Position numbers and translations under genes: made by a program
Shown here: positions 33,404 to 42,421 of the stretch, piece by piece
Position numbering within the stretch: position 1 is the first letter of the stretch
Layout of the letters: each line of letters starts with the position of its first letter
Notes under the pieces: model-generated
Told to the model about the DNA's origin: nothing
The model's database searches: none
What the model saw: the letters and a program-made list of their open reading frames with translations, nothing else
Assembly (NCBI RefSeq): GCF_001425835.1
Contig: NZ_LMDP01000001.1
Coordinates: 1,476-65,475 of the forward strand
Source of the DNA: Afipia sp. Root123D2
Lineage (GTDB): Bacteria; Pseudomonadota; Alphaproteobacteria; Rhizobiales; Xanthobacteraceae
DNA length: 64,000 nucleotides
Reading direction: 5' to 3'

Positions 33404-33426
33404 TTTGGTATAAATTAGTATACAAA
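33404..33426. promoter_or_regulatory. Imperfect palindrome, candidate GntR operator
   Basis: TTTGGTATA at 33404-33412 and GTATACAAA at 33418-33426 are near-inverted halves around an AT-rich centre. It lies between the divergent CoA-transferase and dehydrogenase genes. FCD-type GntR proteins often bind such TGGTATAC-like sites. Confidence 0.4.
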
Positions 33427-33491
33427 ATTTACGAGGGCGCGCAACTCGCCCTTTTGAGCAACGGAAGCGGAACCGAGAGAGGAGCGGGCGG

Positions 33492-34550
33492 ATGATCCCC
33501 AAGATGATGAAGGCGGCGGTTTACGATCAATACGGCGGGCCGGAAGTGCTCAAATACACTGAGGTGCCTACACCCCAGCTTGAGCGGGAAGAGGCGCTTG
33601 TCCGGGTCCATGCGGTTGGCCTCAATGGCTACGACCTGATGGCGCGGTCCGGTCGCTACAAGCCGAACAAGGGAAAGTTTCCCCACATTCTGGGTGGCGA
33701 TTTCGGCGGCGAACTCGTGGCTTTGGGACCGGAGACGTCATCCGACATTCCGTTGGGAACCCGCGTTACGAGCTGGTGGGTCGTCCCCTGCGGCAAATGC
33801 GAGCAATGCATGGGCGGTTTCCCAAACCGGTGCTCGCGAAATTATCGCTATCTCGGCGCGCATCTGCCGGGCGCTTATGCTCAGTACATCAAGCTGCCGG
33901 CTCATCACCTGATTCCGCTGCCTGATACTGTCACTTATGAGCAGGCGGCGGCCTTTCCGAACGCCTTCGGGACGGCCTGGCACATGATCGTGACGCGCGG
34001 AAATGTGCGGCCTGGCGAAACCGTGCTGGTAAATTCAGCGAGCTCCGGCGTCAGCATGGCGGCGATCCAGATCTGCAAGAATCTCGGCGCATATGTTTAC
34101 GCGTCGTCAAGCGCCGACTGGAAGCTGGAGAAGGCGAAGGAACTGGGTGCGGACGAAGTCATCAATTACAACGAGACGGACTTTGTCGAAGAAATCATGA
34201 AGCGCACGAAAAAGCGCGGTGTCGATGTCGTCATCGAACATGTCGGCGGAGATTTTCTGGGAAAATCGGTTCGGTGTCTGACACGAGGAGGCCGTGTTGT
34301 GACGGTCGGCGGCACCAAGTCCTACCAGTGCGATATCGAGGTGCATTATATCTTCCACAAGGAGCTTCAGATCATCGGCTCGAACAGCGCAACCAAGCTC
34401 GACCTTGAGGCGATGATGCCGATGCTTGGCGCAGGAAAGCTCAAGACGATAATCGACAAGGTCTTTCCTCTCGAACAAGCCGCCGAAGCTCACACCTATC
34501 TCGAATCTGCAAAGCAGTTTGGGAAGATATTGTTACGCGTGGAGCACTGA
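33492..34550 (+). CDS. Zinc-type MDR alcohol dehydrogenase / quinone reductase
   Basis: 352 residues, GAGGAG-type ribosome binding site before ATG 33492. GroES-like N-terminal half (MKAAVYDQYGGPEVLKYTEV; HILGGDFGGELVALG) and Rossmann half (ETVLVNSASSGVSMAAIQIC). Structural zinc cysteines are visible in PCGKCEQCMGGFPNRC. Catalytic zinc ligands are less clear: the usual Cys is replaced by Asn in VGLNGYDLM, suggesting a quinone-reductase/enoyl-reductase-like member. Probably oxidises or reduces an intermediate handled by the divergent CoA-transferase. Confidence 0.85.
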   Translation: MIPKMMKAAVYDQYGGPEVLKYTEVPTPQLEREEALVRVHAVGLNGYDLMARSGRYKPNKGKFPHILGGDFGGELVALGPETSSDIPLGTRVTSWWVVPCGKCEQCMGGFPNRCSRNYRYLGAHLPGAYAQYIKLPAHHLIPLPDTVTYEQAAAFPNAFGTAWHMIVTRGNVRPGETVLVNSASSGVSMAAIQICKNLGAYVYASSSADWKLEKAKELGADEVINYNETDFVEEIMKRTKKRGVDVVIEHVGGDFLGKSVRCLTRGGRVVTVGGTKSYQCDIEVHYIFHKELQIIGSNSATKLDLEAMMPMLGAGKLKTIIDKVFPLEQAAEAHTYLESAKQFGKILLRVEH

Positions 34551-34681
34551 CCATCTTCCCGGCGAGACATGACTGGACGGCGGCGGCGCATGATGTGTTC
34601 CGCCGCCGGGAGGGCGTGAATGCGCGCCATTGACCTACCGACGACAGCTATCTGTTGCAGAACGAACCCCGGAGAAAATCC

Positions 34682-36055
34682 ATGCGAGACATTCAGCCGC
34701 TCGTGGCGCCGCGCTCCATTGCCGTCATCGGCGCTTCGACCAATCCCAATAAGTCCGGTGGCGTGTTGTTCAGTAACTTGCTGGGAGGCAACTTCCAGGG
34801 CGCGCTGTATCCGATCAATCCCGGCGCTCCGGAAGTCATGGGCAAGAAGGCATATGCCAATCTTTCGGAGGTCCCGGAAGCCGTCGATCTGGTTTACATC
34901 GTGCTGCCGAGTCAGCACATGGAGGCCGCCATTCAACAGTGCGTCGATGCAAAGGCGCGTGCGGCCTGCATCATTACCGCGGGATTTTCCGAAGCGGGGC
35001 CGGCCGGACGGATCGCACAGGACAAGCTGCGGGAGACCGCGCGCCAGGCCGGTATATTGCTGGCGGGCCCCAACACGATCGGGATGATCAATACCGATTG
35101 CGGCATGATGGGCAGTTTCGTGAATTTTCCCCGATGGGAAAAAGGCGGCATTTCTCTTTTTACCCAGACGGGAATTTTCACCGGCGCGGTGATGCGTCAA
35201 ATCATGGATTCGAATGTTCAACGGCCGCCGATTTCAAAGAGCATCGATGTCGGCAACAAGATTGACGTGGATGAGGTCGACTTTCTTGATTTCGCCGCAG
35301 GTGACGCAGGCACCAAGGTGATTGGGCTCTATATCGAGAGCATCAGAAATCCCGACGCCTTCCTGGAGAAGGCGAGAGCGCTTCGCGGAATCAAGCCGAT
35401 CGTACTCCTGAAGCCCGGAAGAACGGCGGAAGGGCGAAAAGCATCGGCCTGCCACACCGGGTCGCTTCCGTCGGATAATTCGCCGATCGACGATCAGATT
35501 CCGGAATGCGGAATCCTGCGAACGGAAGACGAGGATGATTTCGTAAACACGCTGCGTGCTCTCGCCATGCTTCCGAAAGCCAAGGGAAAACGGGTCGGGG
35601 TTGCGACGACGAGCGGCGCTTTGGGGGTGATCGCGGCCGATCTGATCGCAGACCACAATCTCGAACTGGCGACCTATGACGAGCTGACGATTGGCCGGAT
35701 GGCGACCATCTATCCCGAATGGCTGGCTCCGTCCAACCCGTTCGACTTCTGGATCGGCATCGATGTGAAAGGATCGAAGGAGGCTCACCACACAGGCCTT
35801 CGCGCGGTGTTCGCCGATCCCAACGTGGATCTCGTCCTTTGCACCTTGCTGGCTCCTCCGAATGCCGATTTCCCCGAAATGGGGGATTTGCTCAGAACGC
35901 TCCGGCGTCAATACAATAAGCCGTTTGCATTGGTGCCTTATGGAAGCGCGGCGGCGCGCTGGACGGAAGAGGTCGAGGGCGCGGACATTCCTGTCTATCC
36001 GACCGTGCGAGCAGGTGTTCGAGCGCTGGCGATGGTGGCCCAGAGCAGCGTCTAA
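34682..36055 (+). CDS. CoA-binding acyl-CoA synthetase (NDP-forming), alpha-type domain only
   Basis: 457 residues from ATG 34682 (GGAGAAAATCC before it). CoA-binding Rossmann domain (APRSIAVIGASTNPNKSGGV, YPINPG, DLVYIVLPSQHM) followed by succinyl-CoA-ligase-like flavodoxin domains (GISLFTQTGIF, SIDVGNKIDVDEVDFLDF). The phospho-His candidate lies in SACHTGSL. The ATP-grasp part of the ~700-residue ADP-forming acetyl-CoA synthetases is missing and no separate beta subunit is adjacent, so it needs a partner encoded elsewhere. Position suggests acyl-CoA formation from a carboxylic product of the cluster. Confidence 0.85.
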   Translation: MRDIQPLVAPRSIAVIGASTNPNKSGGVLFSNLLGGNFQGALYPINPGAPEVMGKKAYANLSEVPEAVDLVYIVLPSQHMEAAIQQCVDAKARAACIITAGFSEAGPAGRIAQDKLRETARQAGILLAGPNTIGMINTDCGMMGSFVNFPRWEKGGISLFTQTGIFTGAVMRQIMDSNVQRPPISKSIDVGNKIDVDEVDFLDFAAGDAGTKVIGLYIESIRNPDAFLEKARALRGIKPIVLLKPGRTAEGRKASACHTGSLPSDNSPIDDQIPECGILRTEDEDDFVNTLRALAMLPKAKGKRVGVATTSGALGVIAADLIADHNLELATYDELTIGRMATIYPEWLAPSNPFDFWIGIDVKGSKEAHHTGLRAVFADPNVDLVLCTLLAPPNADFPEMGDLLRTLRRQYNKPFALVPYGSAAARWTEEVEGADIPVYPTVRAGVRALAMVAQSSV

Positions 36056-36126
36056 GGCCGCATCGCTGGAACGCGAGTTATCTGACCGGCGAACTCTCTC
36101 GATCGCGCAGGCTGATCGCCCCTTGC

Positions 36127-37059
36127 TCAGCCTTGCAACAGCATCGCCCGCTCTCGCGCCTTGACGATGCCGACCACGGTGTCGTTGACCGGCGTCGGCA
36201 CCCCGAGTGGCTTGCCGAGGCGCGGGATCGAACCGTTGATGGCGTCGATTTCGCAGCGGCGCTTCGCGTTCCAGTCGAGCAGCATCGATGGCCGGGCGTC
36301 CGGAATCTTGCCGCCGAGCTTGCGGATGTGTTCGATGGGATCGCCGACATCGAGCGTGATGCCGCTGGCCATCGCCACCGCGATCGCTTCCTCGGCACAG
36401 CCTCTGGCGACGCGCCACGCATCCGGGTCCGCCATCACTTCGCCGATGGTCAGGCCGGTGGTGCAGCACGAGCCCGAGAACGTCACGTTCATGATCAGCT
36501 TTTCCCACACCATCTGCTTGACGTCGGTGAACAGCGCGACCTTGAAGCCGGCCGACTCCCAGATCTTCGCCGAGGCCTGAAGCGCCTGCGTCGGCAATCC
36601 GGCGAAGGCGCCGAAACGGATCATCTCCATGCCGTTGTGATGGACGTGGCCGGGGCCGCGCATCGACGCGCCGAAGCCGCCGACCACGCCGATCGCGATG
36701 CGGTCGGGATCGATGACGGTGGCGGCGATTTCCGGCGAACCGAGACCGTTCTGGATTGTCTGCACCACGGTGTGTTGGCCGATCAGCAGCGCGCAGGATT
36801 TTGCGGCGGCTTCGACGTCGAATGCTTTCGTGGCGACGATGACAAGATCGCAGATGCCGATGCCGTCGGTCGTGGTGGTGCCGTGGATCGGCACGGTGCG
36901 GTCGCCGCTCTTGCCTTCGCAGCGCAAACCGTTCTTGTCCATCGCCGCCGCGTGGTCCGGCCACAGCGTCACCGCATGAACCTCATGGCCGGCATCCACC
37001 ATCAGCGCGGCGTAAACCGAACCCATCGCTCCGCATCCGACGATTGCGACCTTGGCCAT
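36127..37059 (-). CDS. 2-dehydropantoate 2-reductase family protein
   Basis: 310 residues. NADP-binding VAIVGCGAMGSVYAALMVDAG at the start, ApbA/PanE catalytic-domain features WEKLIMNVTFSG (conserved Lys, Asn) and MLLDWNAKRRCEIDAINGSI (Lys/Glu region). Ketopantoate reductases make pantoate for CoA synthesis, but rhizobial genomes carry several paralogues that reduce other 2-oxo acids. AAGGAG precedes the ATG. Convergent with the CoA-binding synthetase gene; 42 bases after the MFS gene that precedes it in reading direction. Confidence 0.85.
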   Translation of the reverse strand: MAKVAIVGCGAMGSVYAALMVDAGHEVHAVTLWPDHAAAMDKNGLRCEGKSGDRTVPIHGTTTTDGIGICDLVIVATKAFDVEAAAKSCALLIGQHTVVQTIQNGLGSPEIAATVIDPDRIAIGVVGGFGASMRGPGHVHHNGMEMIRFGAFAGLPTQALQASAKIWESAGFKVALFTDVKQMVWEKLIMNVTFSGSCCTTGLTIGEVMADPDAWRVARGCAEEAIAVAMASGITLDVGDPIEHIRKLGGKIPDARPSMLLDWNAKRRCEIDAINGSIPRLGKPLGVPTPVNDTVVGIVKARERAMLLQG

Positions 37060-37101
37060 GTGAGTCTCCTTGTTGGTTTTATATACGCGGCGCTTTTGCG
37101 C

Positions 37102-38274
37102 TCACCTGAACCTGAGTTTCAAGAGTAAAGCGGCTGCAAATGTCAGGAAAGCGACGCCGATCGACATGACCAACGCGCCGATTTCTCCGAAGCGTCCGAT
37201 CACGAATGCATAAATCAATGGAGCCGCGGCGGAGAGGATGAAACTCGGCGCGATCAGGCGGCCGACAAATGTCCCATAGGTGCGATGGTCGAACAGGACG
37301 AGCGGCAATGTTCCGCGCGTGATGGTCACGATGCCGTTTCCCGCACCGTAAACGAACGCGAATGCGACCGCGGCAATCGCCGCCTGGCCGCTGAACAGGC
37401 CGGCGATGAAGCAAAGCGGCAACAGCGAGGTCGCAACAAGATTCAGCGTCAGCGGATCGATCCGCCGGCCGAACAGCACTTCCGCCAGCCGCGCCGAGGA
37501 TTGGCCGATCCCCCGCAGCGTGGCGATCCACACCGCGACCGATGCCACGAGCCCCAGGCCGGTCAGGATTCCGATCATGTGTGATGACATGCCGGCATTC
37601 AGGAAATTGGCGAGCGTCGCGATCATCGCATAGAGACTGCCGGCGAAGACGACCTCCCGTTGGTTCACGGCGAGCGGCGGATGGACGGCGGCTGCCGCCT
37701 CGGTCGGGATAACGTCGTCATGGCGGTCGTTGGGAATTGCCAGATGCAACGGCACGGTCAGCAGCGCGAAGCCGGCATAGACGAACAGCGCGCCGCGCCA
37801 GCCGAGATAGGTCGCGAACAGATGGCCGAGCGGCCAGAAAGTGGTCGACGCCAACCCGCCGAGCAGCGTGATTTGCGCGATCGGCCGGCGTGCGGCTGGT
37901 CCGCCGATGCGCGCGAGCGCTGCAAACGCGGCATCGTAAAGCGTTAGCCGCATTGCGACGCCAAGACAGACCCATGCGGCATAATAGACCGGAATGCTGT
38001 GGGCGAGTGCGATGCCGGTGCAGCCGGCAGCGTTGAGCAGCGACCCGGTCACCATGACGCGCCGGCCGCCATACCGGTCGATCATGCGCCCCGCCAGCGG
38101 CGAGATCAGACCCATCACGAGCAGCGCTATTGAGAAGCCGCCATAAACGATGTCGCTGCTCCAGCGGAGATCTGCTTCGATCATCCCGCCGAAGCCGCCG
38201 ATCAAATAGTAGGAGGTGCCCCACGAAATCAGTTGCGACAGCCCGAGGCAGAGAACGGTCTTGCGGGAGATCAA
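37102..38274 (-). CDS. MFS transporter
   Basis: 390 residues, twelve predicted membrane segments. TTG start at 38274 because no ATG/GTG fits; the first helix follows at once (VLCLGLSQLISWGTSYYLIG). Loop 2-3 motif A is present as GRMIDRYGGRRVM. Subfamily resembles small-solute or monocarboxylate-like MFS carriers of Bradyrhizobium, substrate unknown. Immediately upstream of the PanE-like gene on the same strand, so probably one unit. Confidence 0.85.
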   Translation of the reverse strand: MISRKTVLCLGLSQLISWGTSYYLIGGFGGMIEADLRWSSDIVYGGFSIALLVMGLISPLAGRMIDRYGGRRVMVTGSLLNAAGCTGIALAHSIPVYYAAWVCLGVAMRLTLYDAAFAALARIGGPAARRPIAQITLLGGLASTTFWPLGHLFATYLGWRGALFVYAGFALLTVPLHLAIPNDRHDDVIPTEAAAAVHPPLAVNQREVVFAGSLYAMIATLANFLNAGMSSHMIGILTGLGLVASVAVWIATLRGIGQSSARLAEVLFGRRIDPLTLNLVATSLLPLCFIAGLFSGQAAIAAVAFAFVYGAGNGIVTITRGTLPLVLFDHRTYGTFVGRLIAPSFILSAAAPLIYAFVIGRFGEIGALVMSIGVAFLTFAAALLLKLRFR

Positions 38275-38506
38275 GATGGCGACCCGGCGTTGTCGCTATC
38301 GCCGGTCGCGGCCGGCATCTGCCGCCAGACCTGGATCGCGCGTCGAGCAATGAGTATTCCAGGCAGCACCGTTCCAACACCTCGTTCATCAGGACCGCTG
38401 ACAACATATATCGAGTCGCGGATTGTAGGCCGCCATCCGGATATGGCCCATCATCGGTCGCTGACTATCGCCCGTAAGCCGGTTGTCGATGTCGACGGCC
38501 GCCTGA

Positions 38507-39112
38507 CTAGAGCCCCGCGAGATAGTGCGCCAGCGCGGTGATCTCTTCCTCGCTGAGTGGGTAGGCGACATCGGCCATTGCCGCCATGCCGCCGCCGGAA
38601 CGTGCGCCGGATTTATAATCGTGCAGCGCCTTGAGCAGATAGTCTTCGCGTTGTCCGGCGATCCGCGCGGTCGCCTTGGTGCCGGCGTAGTTGTCGGTGT
38701 GACAGGAGGCGCAACGCCGTCCGGCGGCGGCTTGTTTGCCCTTGGCGGCGAGATCGCCGTTGTCGCCCGCCTTGGCCGGGGGCGGCGGCAGCGAGGCGTA
38801 ATAGGCGCCCAGATTGCGGACGTCTTCGTTGGTGAGCGTTTCGGCGATCGGCCCCATGATCTCGTTCTTGCGCGCGCCGCTGCGGAAGAACACCAACTGC
38901 CATTGAAGGAACAGGTCGGGTTGCCCCGCCAGCGACGGCGTGTTCGCCATCTCGGACAGGCCGTTCTCGCCGTGACAGCCGGCGCAAAGCTGGAGCTTGT
39001 CCTTGAGCTTTTCCTTCAGTGCGGCCGTGTCGGCGGCATGTGCGGCAATCGAGAGTGAAACGGCGGCAATCCCGGCGATCAACGCGCCGGACAACAAGTT
39101 GCGTTTCGGCAT
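38507..39112 (-). CDS. Diheme cytochrome c4-like protein
   Basis: 201 residues. Signal peptide LLSGALIAGIAAVSLSIAAHA, then two class I cytochrome domains with haem motifs CAGCH and CASCH and C-terminal Met-containing helices (KNEIMGPIAETL, GGGMAAMADVAYPLS). Cytochrome c4 proteins pass electrons to terminal oxidases. It lies 78 bases downstream of the PQQ-type dehydrogenase on the same strand, so it is the likely electron acceptor of that enzyme. Confidence 0.88.
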   Translation of the reverse strand: MPKRNLLSGALIAGIAAVSLSIAAHAADTAALKEKLKDKLQLCAGCHGENGLSEMANTPSLAGQPDLFLQWQLVFFRSGARKNEIMGPIAETLTNEDVRNLGAYYASLPPPPAKAGDNGDLAAKGKQAAAGRRCASCHTDNYAGTKATARIAGQREDYLLKALHDYKSGARSGGGMAAMADVAYPLSEEEITALAHYLAGL

Positions 39113-39190
39113 CGTCAGCTTTCCCGTTTATCGGCGCGAGACACCGCGCCGTCTGATCGCAAGATCAGACGGCGGCGGCCTCAAGCCTTG

Positions 39191-40477
39191 CTACTTCTTC
39201 TTGTTCTTGGCGCTGGCGTTGGCCTTGTCGTAGCTGATGCGATAGATCGCGCCGGCCCAGTCGTCGGCGACGAGGATCGATCCGTCCTTGGCCATGATGA
39301 TGTCGTCAGGACGGCCGAGGTAACTCTGGTCGCCGTTGATCCAGCCGGACGCGAACACTTCTTTCTTTGCGTTCTTGCCGTCGGGACCGACGATCACGCG
39401 TGTGATCCGGCCGCCCTGATACTTGTGCCGATTCCACGAGCCGTGTTCGGCGATCAGGATGTTGTTCTTGTACTCGGCGGGAAATTGATTGCCGGTATAG
39501 AACTTCATGCCGAGCGGCGCGACGTGGTCGCCCAGCTTCACCACCGGCGGCGTGAACTCCGAACACTTGTGGCCCATGGCGAATTTCGGATCGGGAATGT
39601 CGCCCTGATGACAGTGCGGATAGCCGAAGTGTTCGCCGAGACGCGAGATCATGTTGAGCTTGTCGCTCGGGCTGTTGTCGCCGAGCCAGTCACGCGCGTT
39701 TTCGGTGAACCAGTATTTGCCCGAGCGCGGATCAATGTCGCCGCCGACACTGTTACGCACGCCGAGCGCGACGATTTCCGCGTTCCCGGTCTTCGGATCG
39801 ACACGGCGAATTTGCGACAGGCTGGTCGGCGGAATGCCGATGTTGAACGGAGGTCCGAAGGGGACGTAGAACCAGCCGTCCTTGTCGGCGACGAGATATT
39901 TCCAGCCATGCGCCGCGTAGGACGGCATGTCGTCATAGACGATCTTCGGCTCGGGCATCTTGTCGAGGTTGGCTTCGGCGTTCTCGTACTTCATCAGCTT
40001 GTCGATATCGATGACGTAGAGCGCACCGTCGCGGAACGCGACGCCGGTCGGCATCTTCAAGCCCTTGAGGATGGTCTTGACGGTTTTCTTCCCGTTATCG
40101 TCGGTGATCGCATAGACGTTCCCGAGACCGAACGAGCCGACGAACAATGTGCCCTTGTCGCCCCACGCCATCTGCCGCGCGGCCAGCACGCCGCTGGCAT
40201 AGACGTCGATCTTGAAGCCGGGCGGTAACTTGATCTTCTTTATCAAGTCGGCGAGTTCGGCGTCGGAAGCGCCGGTCGGCGGGCCCGCGGGCGGGGCGAG
40301 GCCCTTCTGTGCCTCGGTCTCGTCGCCGAGGAACCAGTCATCCGGCGGATGTGTCCAGAATTGCTTGTTGCCGGAATCGTAGCTCTTGAGCTTCTGCTGT
40401 GCGCTGGCCTGGCTGGCGCTGGCGATAATAACGATGGCTGCGAGCGCAAGAATAGATCGATTGAAAGCCGATTTCAT
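39191..40477 (-). CDS. PQQ-dependent sorbosone/glucose dehydrogenase-like protein
   Basis: 428 residues from ATG 40477 with GGGAG upstream. Signal peptide SILALAAIVIIASASQASA. Beta-propeller of the soluble glucose/sorbosone dehydrogenase family: KLPPGFKIDVYASGVLAARQ, LKGLKMPTGVAFRDGALYV, YFTENARDWLGDN-type blade (WFTENARDWLGDNSPSDKLN), HCHQGDIPDPKFAMG, AEHGSWNRHKYQGGRI and LGRPDDIIMAKDGSILVADD. Periplasmic; electrons probably go to the neighbouring cytochrome c4. Physiological substrate not decidable. Ends with a Lys-rich tail (SAKNKKK). Confidence 0.86.
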   Translation of the reverse strand: MKSAFNRSILALAAIVIIASASQASAQQKLKSYDSGNKQFWTHPPDDWFLGDETEAQKGLAPPAGPPTGASDAELADLIKKIKLPPGFKIDVYASGVLAARQMAWGDKGTLFVGSFGLGNVYAITDDNGKKTVKTILKGLKMPTGVAFRDGALYVIDIDKLMKYENAEANLDKMPEPKIVYDDMPSYAAHGWKYLVADKDGWFYVPFGPPFNIGIPPTSLSQIRRVDPKTGNAEIVALGVRNSVGGDIDPRSGKYWFTENARDWLGDNSPSDKLNMISRLGEHFGYPHCHQGDIPDPKFAMGHKCSEFTPPVVKLGDHVAPLGMKFYTGNQFPAEYKNNILIAEHGSWNRHKYQGGRITRVIVGPDGKNAKKEVFASGWINGDQSYLGRPDDIIMAKDGSILVADDWAGAIYRISYDKANASAKNKKK

Positions 40478-40867
40478 CGCGTCACTCCCTGATGCAGCCG
40501 GTCTGGCGGCTGCTGTTGTTGTTGCTTGTGATCGTCGCCGAGAAAAATGCCTCCTCACTGGGTTAGACTAAAGAATGATATCACACCTTTGGCGAGACGG
40601 TAGCCGGGAGAAATCGCCCCGGAAAACCCGCCGAATTAGGAATATAATTTCACATAGCGTGGGTTCAGGGGACGATTTCGAATCCGAGGGTGGATACCGG
40701 CCGCGTCATGGTTGTTCATGGCAGGGATGCACGGCGAGCCTGGCCAAAAGGCAGAGGTGCAGCGCGGCAACAGTTTCAGAAACAATTGAACCGCAGGCTT
40801 CTTTTGAATTGCGGCAGTCATATCAAAGGCGATACCCATGCGGGCAAGAAGAATTGGAGATTCAACT
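40478..40867. other. Divergent intergenic region with a dispersed 17-mer
   Basis: 390 bases between the divergent dehydrogenase and porin genes; no supported gene. CCGAGGGTGGATACCGG at 40684-40700 recurs exactly at 63878-63894. AT-richer DNA at 40630-40650 may include the porin promoter. Confidence 0.5.
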
Positions 40868-42325
40868 ATGATTCGCGCGAGAAGCATTTTGTTCGGCACA
40901 GTGGCTGGACTTTTCGCCATTTCAGCAGGCCATGCCGCTGACCTGCCGCTCAAGGCCAAGGCCGTCGAATACGTCAAGGTATGTTCGCTTTACGGCGCGG
41001 GCTTCTTCTACGTGCCCGGCACCGACACCTGCATCAAGCTCGGCGGCTACCTGCGCGCTGACTTGACGATCCACGGCAACAATCAGAACGGCCCGTTCTG
41101 GAACGGCGTCGGTGGCGCCGGAGAGCGCACCGCCAACGGCTTCGTGGCACGTTCGCGTATGGCTGTGACGATCGATACCCGCACCGCGACCGAATACGGC
41201 GTGGTCCGCACCTTCGGCCAGGGTGACTGGCAGTGGACCGGCGGGACCGACGTCGTCGGCGGCGGCACCTTCGCACTCGAGAATGCTTTCGTGCAGTTCG
41301 CCGGCTTCACCTTCGGTAAATCGGCATCGGCCTATTCGACGCCGTGGAACGGCACGCCGGGCAACAACTCGACCTCGCTGATCGGCGGTAACGATACCTC
41401 GACCGGCGTCAACAACATCCAGTACACATGGCAGTTCGGCAACGGCCTGACGGCGAGCTTCGGCGTCGATGAGGCGATCGCTTACGACCGCACGGCGCTT
41501 GGCAACCTCAATACGGCACTCGGCGGTTCAGCGATCGCTGCAACCGGCATTCCGCCGAACGCTTATGGCGGACAGGATACGCCGGACTTCGTCGGCCGCC
41601 TTCGGCTGGATCAGGTCTGGGGCCTGATGCAGATTTCCGCTGCCGCGCATAACGTCAACTCGACCTACTACGGCGCCACCGAAGCGTCCGGCCATCCGGA
41701 CGACAAGTGGGGCTTCGCCGTTCAGGGCGCGCTCCAGCTCAAAAACCTGCCGACCGGCCCCGGCGACGATCTGAAGATCGATGCCACCTACGCCAACGGT
41801 GCGACGCGCTACGTGATCGCCACCAGCGGCGTGACGCCGAACTTCCTGATGTTCGGCGACGGCCTCGGCGGTGCGTATCGCAGCGTCGGCTTCGGCTACA
41901 GCTCGGACGGCGTCTACGGCACCGGCAGCCAGATCGAGCTGACGACGGCCTGGGGTATCCGCGGTGCTTTCGCTCACAACTGGAATCCCAACTGGCAGAC
42001 CACGCTGTTCGGCAGCTACTCGTCGGTCGACTACAACGGCCAGGCGACCGGACTGTATTGCGCTCAGTACAAGGTGACGGTGCCGGGCGCCTACAAGTGC
42101 GATCCGGACTTCAAGGTCTATCAGGTCGGCACCCGTACGACGTGGACCCCGGTCAAGAACCTCGCGCTGTCGGCTGAAGTGCTCTACGCCCACCTCGACC
42201 AGAGCTTCGAAGGTTCGGCAGCCTATGCCGGCTTCGGCGCATCGCTGGCGAAGCCAGCCGCCGTCTATTCGTACGGCGATCAGGGCACGGTGAGCGTCAA
42301 CTTCCGCGCTCAGCGTAACTTCTGA
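40868..42325 (+). CDS. Alphaproteobacterial porin (porin_2 family)
   Basis: 485 residues from ATG 40868, GGAG eight bases upstream. Signal peptide SILFGTVAGLFAISAGHA with ADLPLKAKAVEYVKVCSLYG at the mature start, the hallmark of porin_2 proteins, with the cysteine pair VCSLYGAGFFYVPGTDTC. A 16-stranded outer-membrane beta-barrel follows with alternating aromatic strands and the terminal strand ending FRAQRNF (C-terminal Phe needed for BAM assembly). General diffusion channel. Strong intrinsic terminator 40 bases after the stop. Confidence 0.95.
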   Translation: MIRARSILFGTVAGLFAISAGHAADLPLKAKAVEYVKVCSLYGAGFFYVPGTDTCIKLGGYLRADLTIHGNNQNGPFWNGVGGAGERTANGFVARSRMAVTIDTRTATEYGVVRTFGQGDWQWTGGTDVVGGGTFALENAFVQFAGFTFGKSASAYSTPWNGTPGNNSTSLIGGNDTSTGVNNIQYTWQFGNGLTASFGVDEAIAYDRTALGNLNTALGGSAIAATGIPPNAYGGQDTPDFVGRLRLDQVWGLMQISAAAHNVNSTYYGATEASGHPDDKWGFAVQGALQLKNLPTGPGDDLKIDATYANGATRYVIATSGVTPNFLMFGDGLGGAYRSVGFGYSSDGVYGTGSQIELTTAWGIRGAFAHNWNPNWQTTLFGSYSSVDYNGQATGLYCAQYKVTVPGAYKCDPDFKVYQVGTRTTWTPVKNLALSAEVLYAHLDQSFEGSAAYAGFGASLAKPAAVYSYGDQGTVSVNFRAQRNF

Positions 42326-42365
42326 TCGGACTGTCCGGCGCGCGTTGCGCCGGATTGAAAAGAAC

Positions 42366-42403
42366 AAGCCGTGCCACGGGCCCGCCCATGGCACGGCTTT
42401 TTT
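42366..42403 (+). terminator. Rho-independent terminator of porin gene
   Basis: An 11-bp perfect stem AAGCCGTGCCA / TGGCACGGCTT (42366-42376, 42389-42399) with a 12-base loop and a run of T to 42403. Confidence 0.92.
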
Positions 42404-42421
42404 AATCAGGGATGACTGGCG

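Noticed and set aside
35234-36964. 576-codon minus-strand ORF across the acyl-CoA synthetase and PanE-like genes
   Set aside because: High-GC shadow frame: Arg/His/Asp-rich composition, no domain, overlapped by two well-supported genes.
39188-40228. 346-codon plus-strand ORF opposite the dehydrogenase gene
   Set aside because: Shadow frame with no domain; the minus-strand gene has signal peptide and family motifs.
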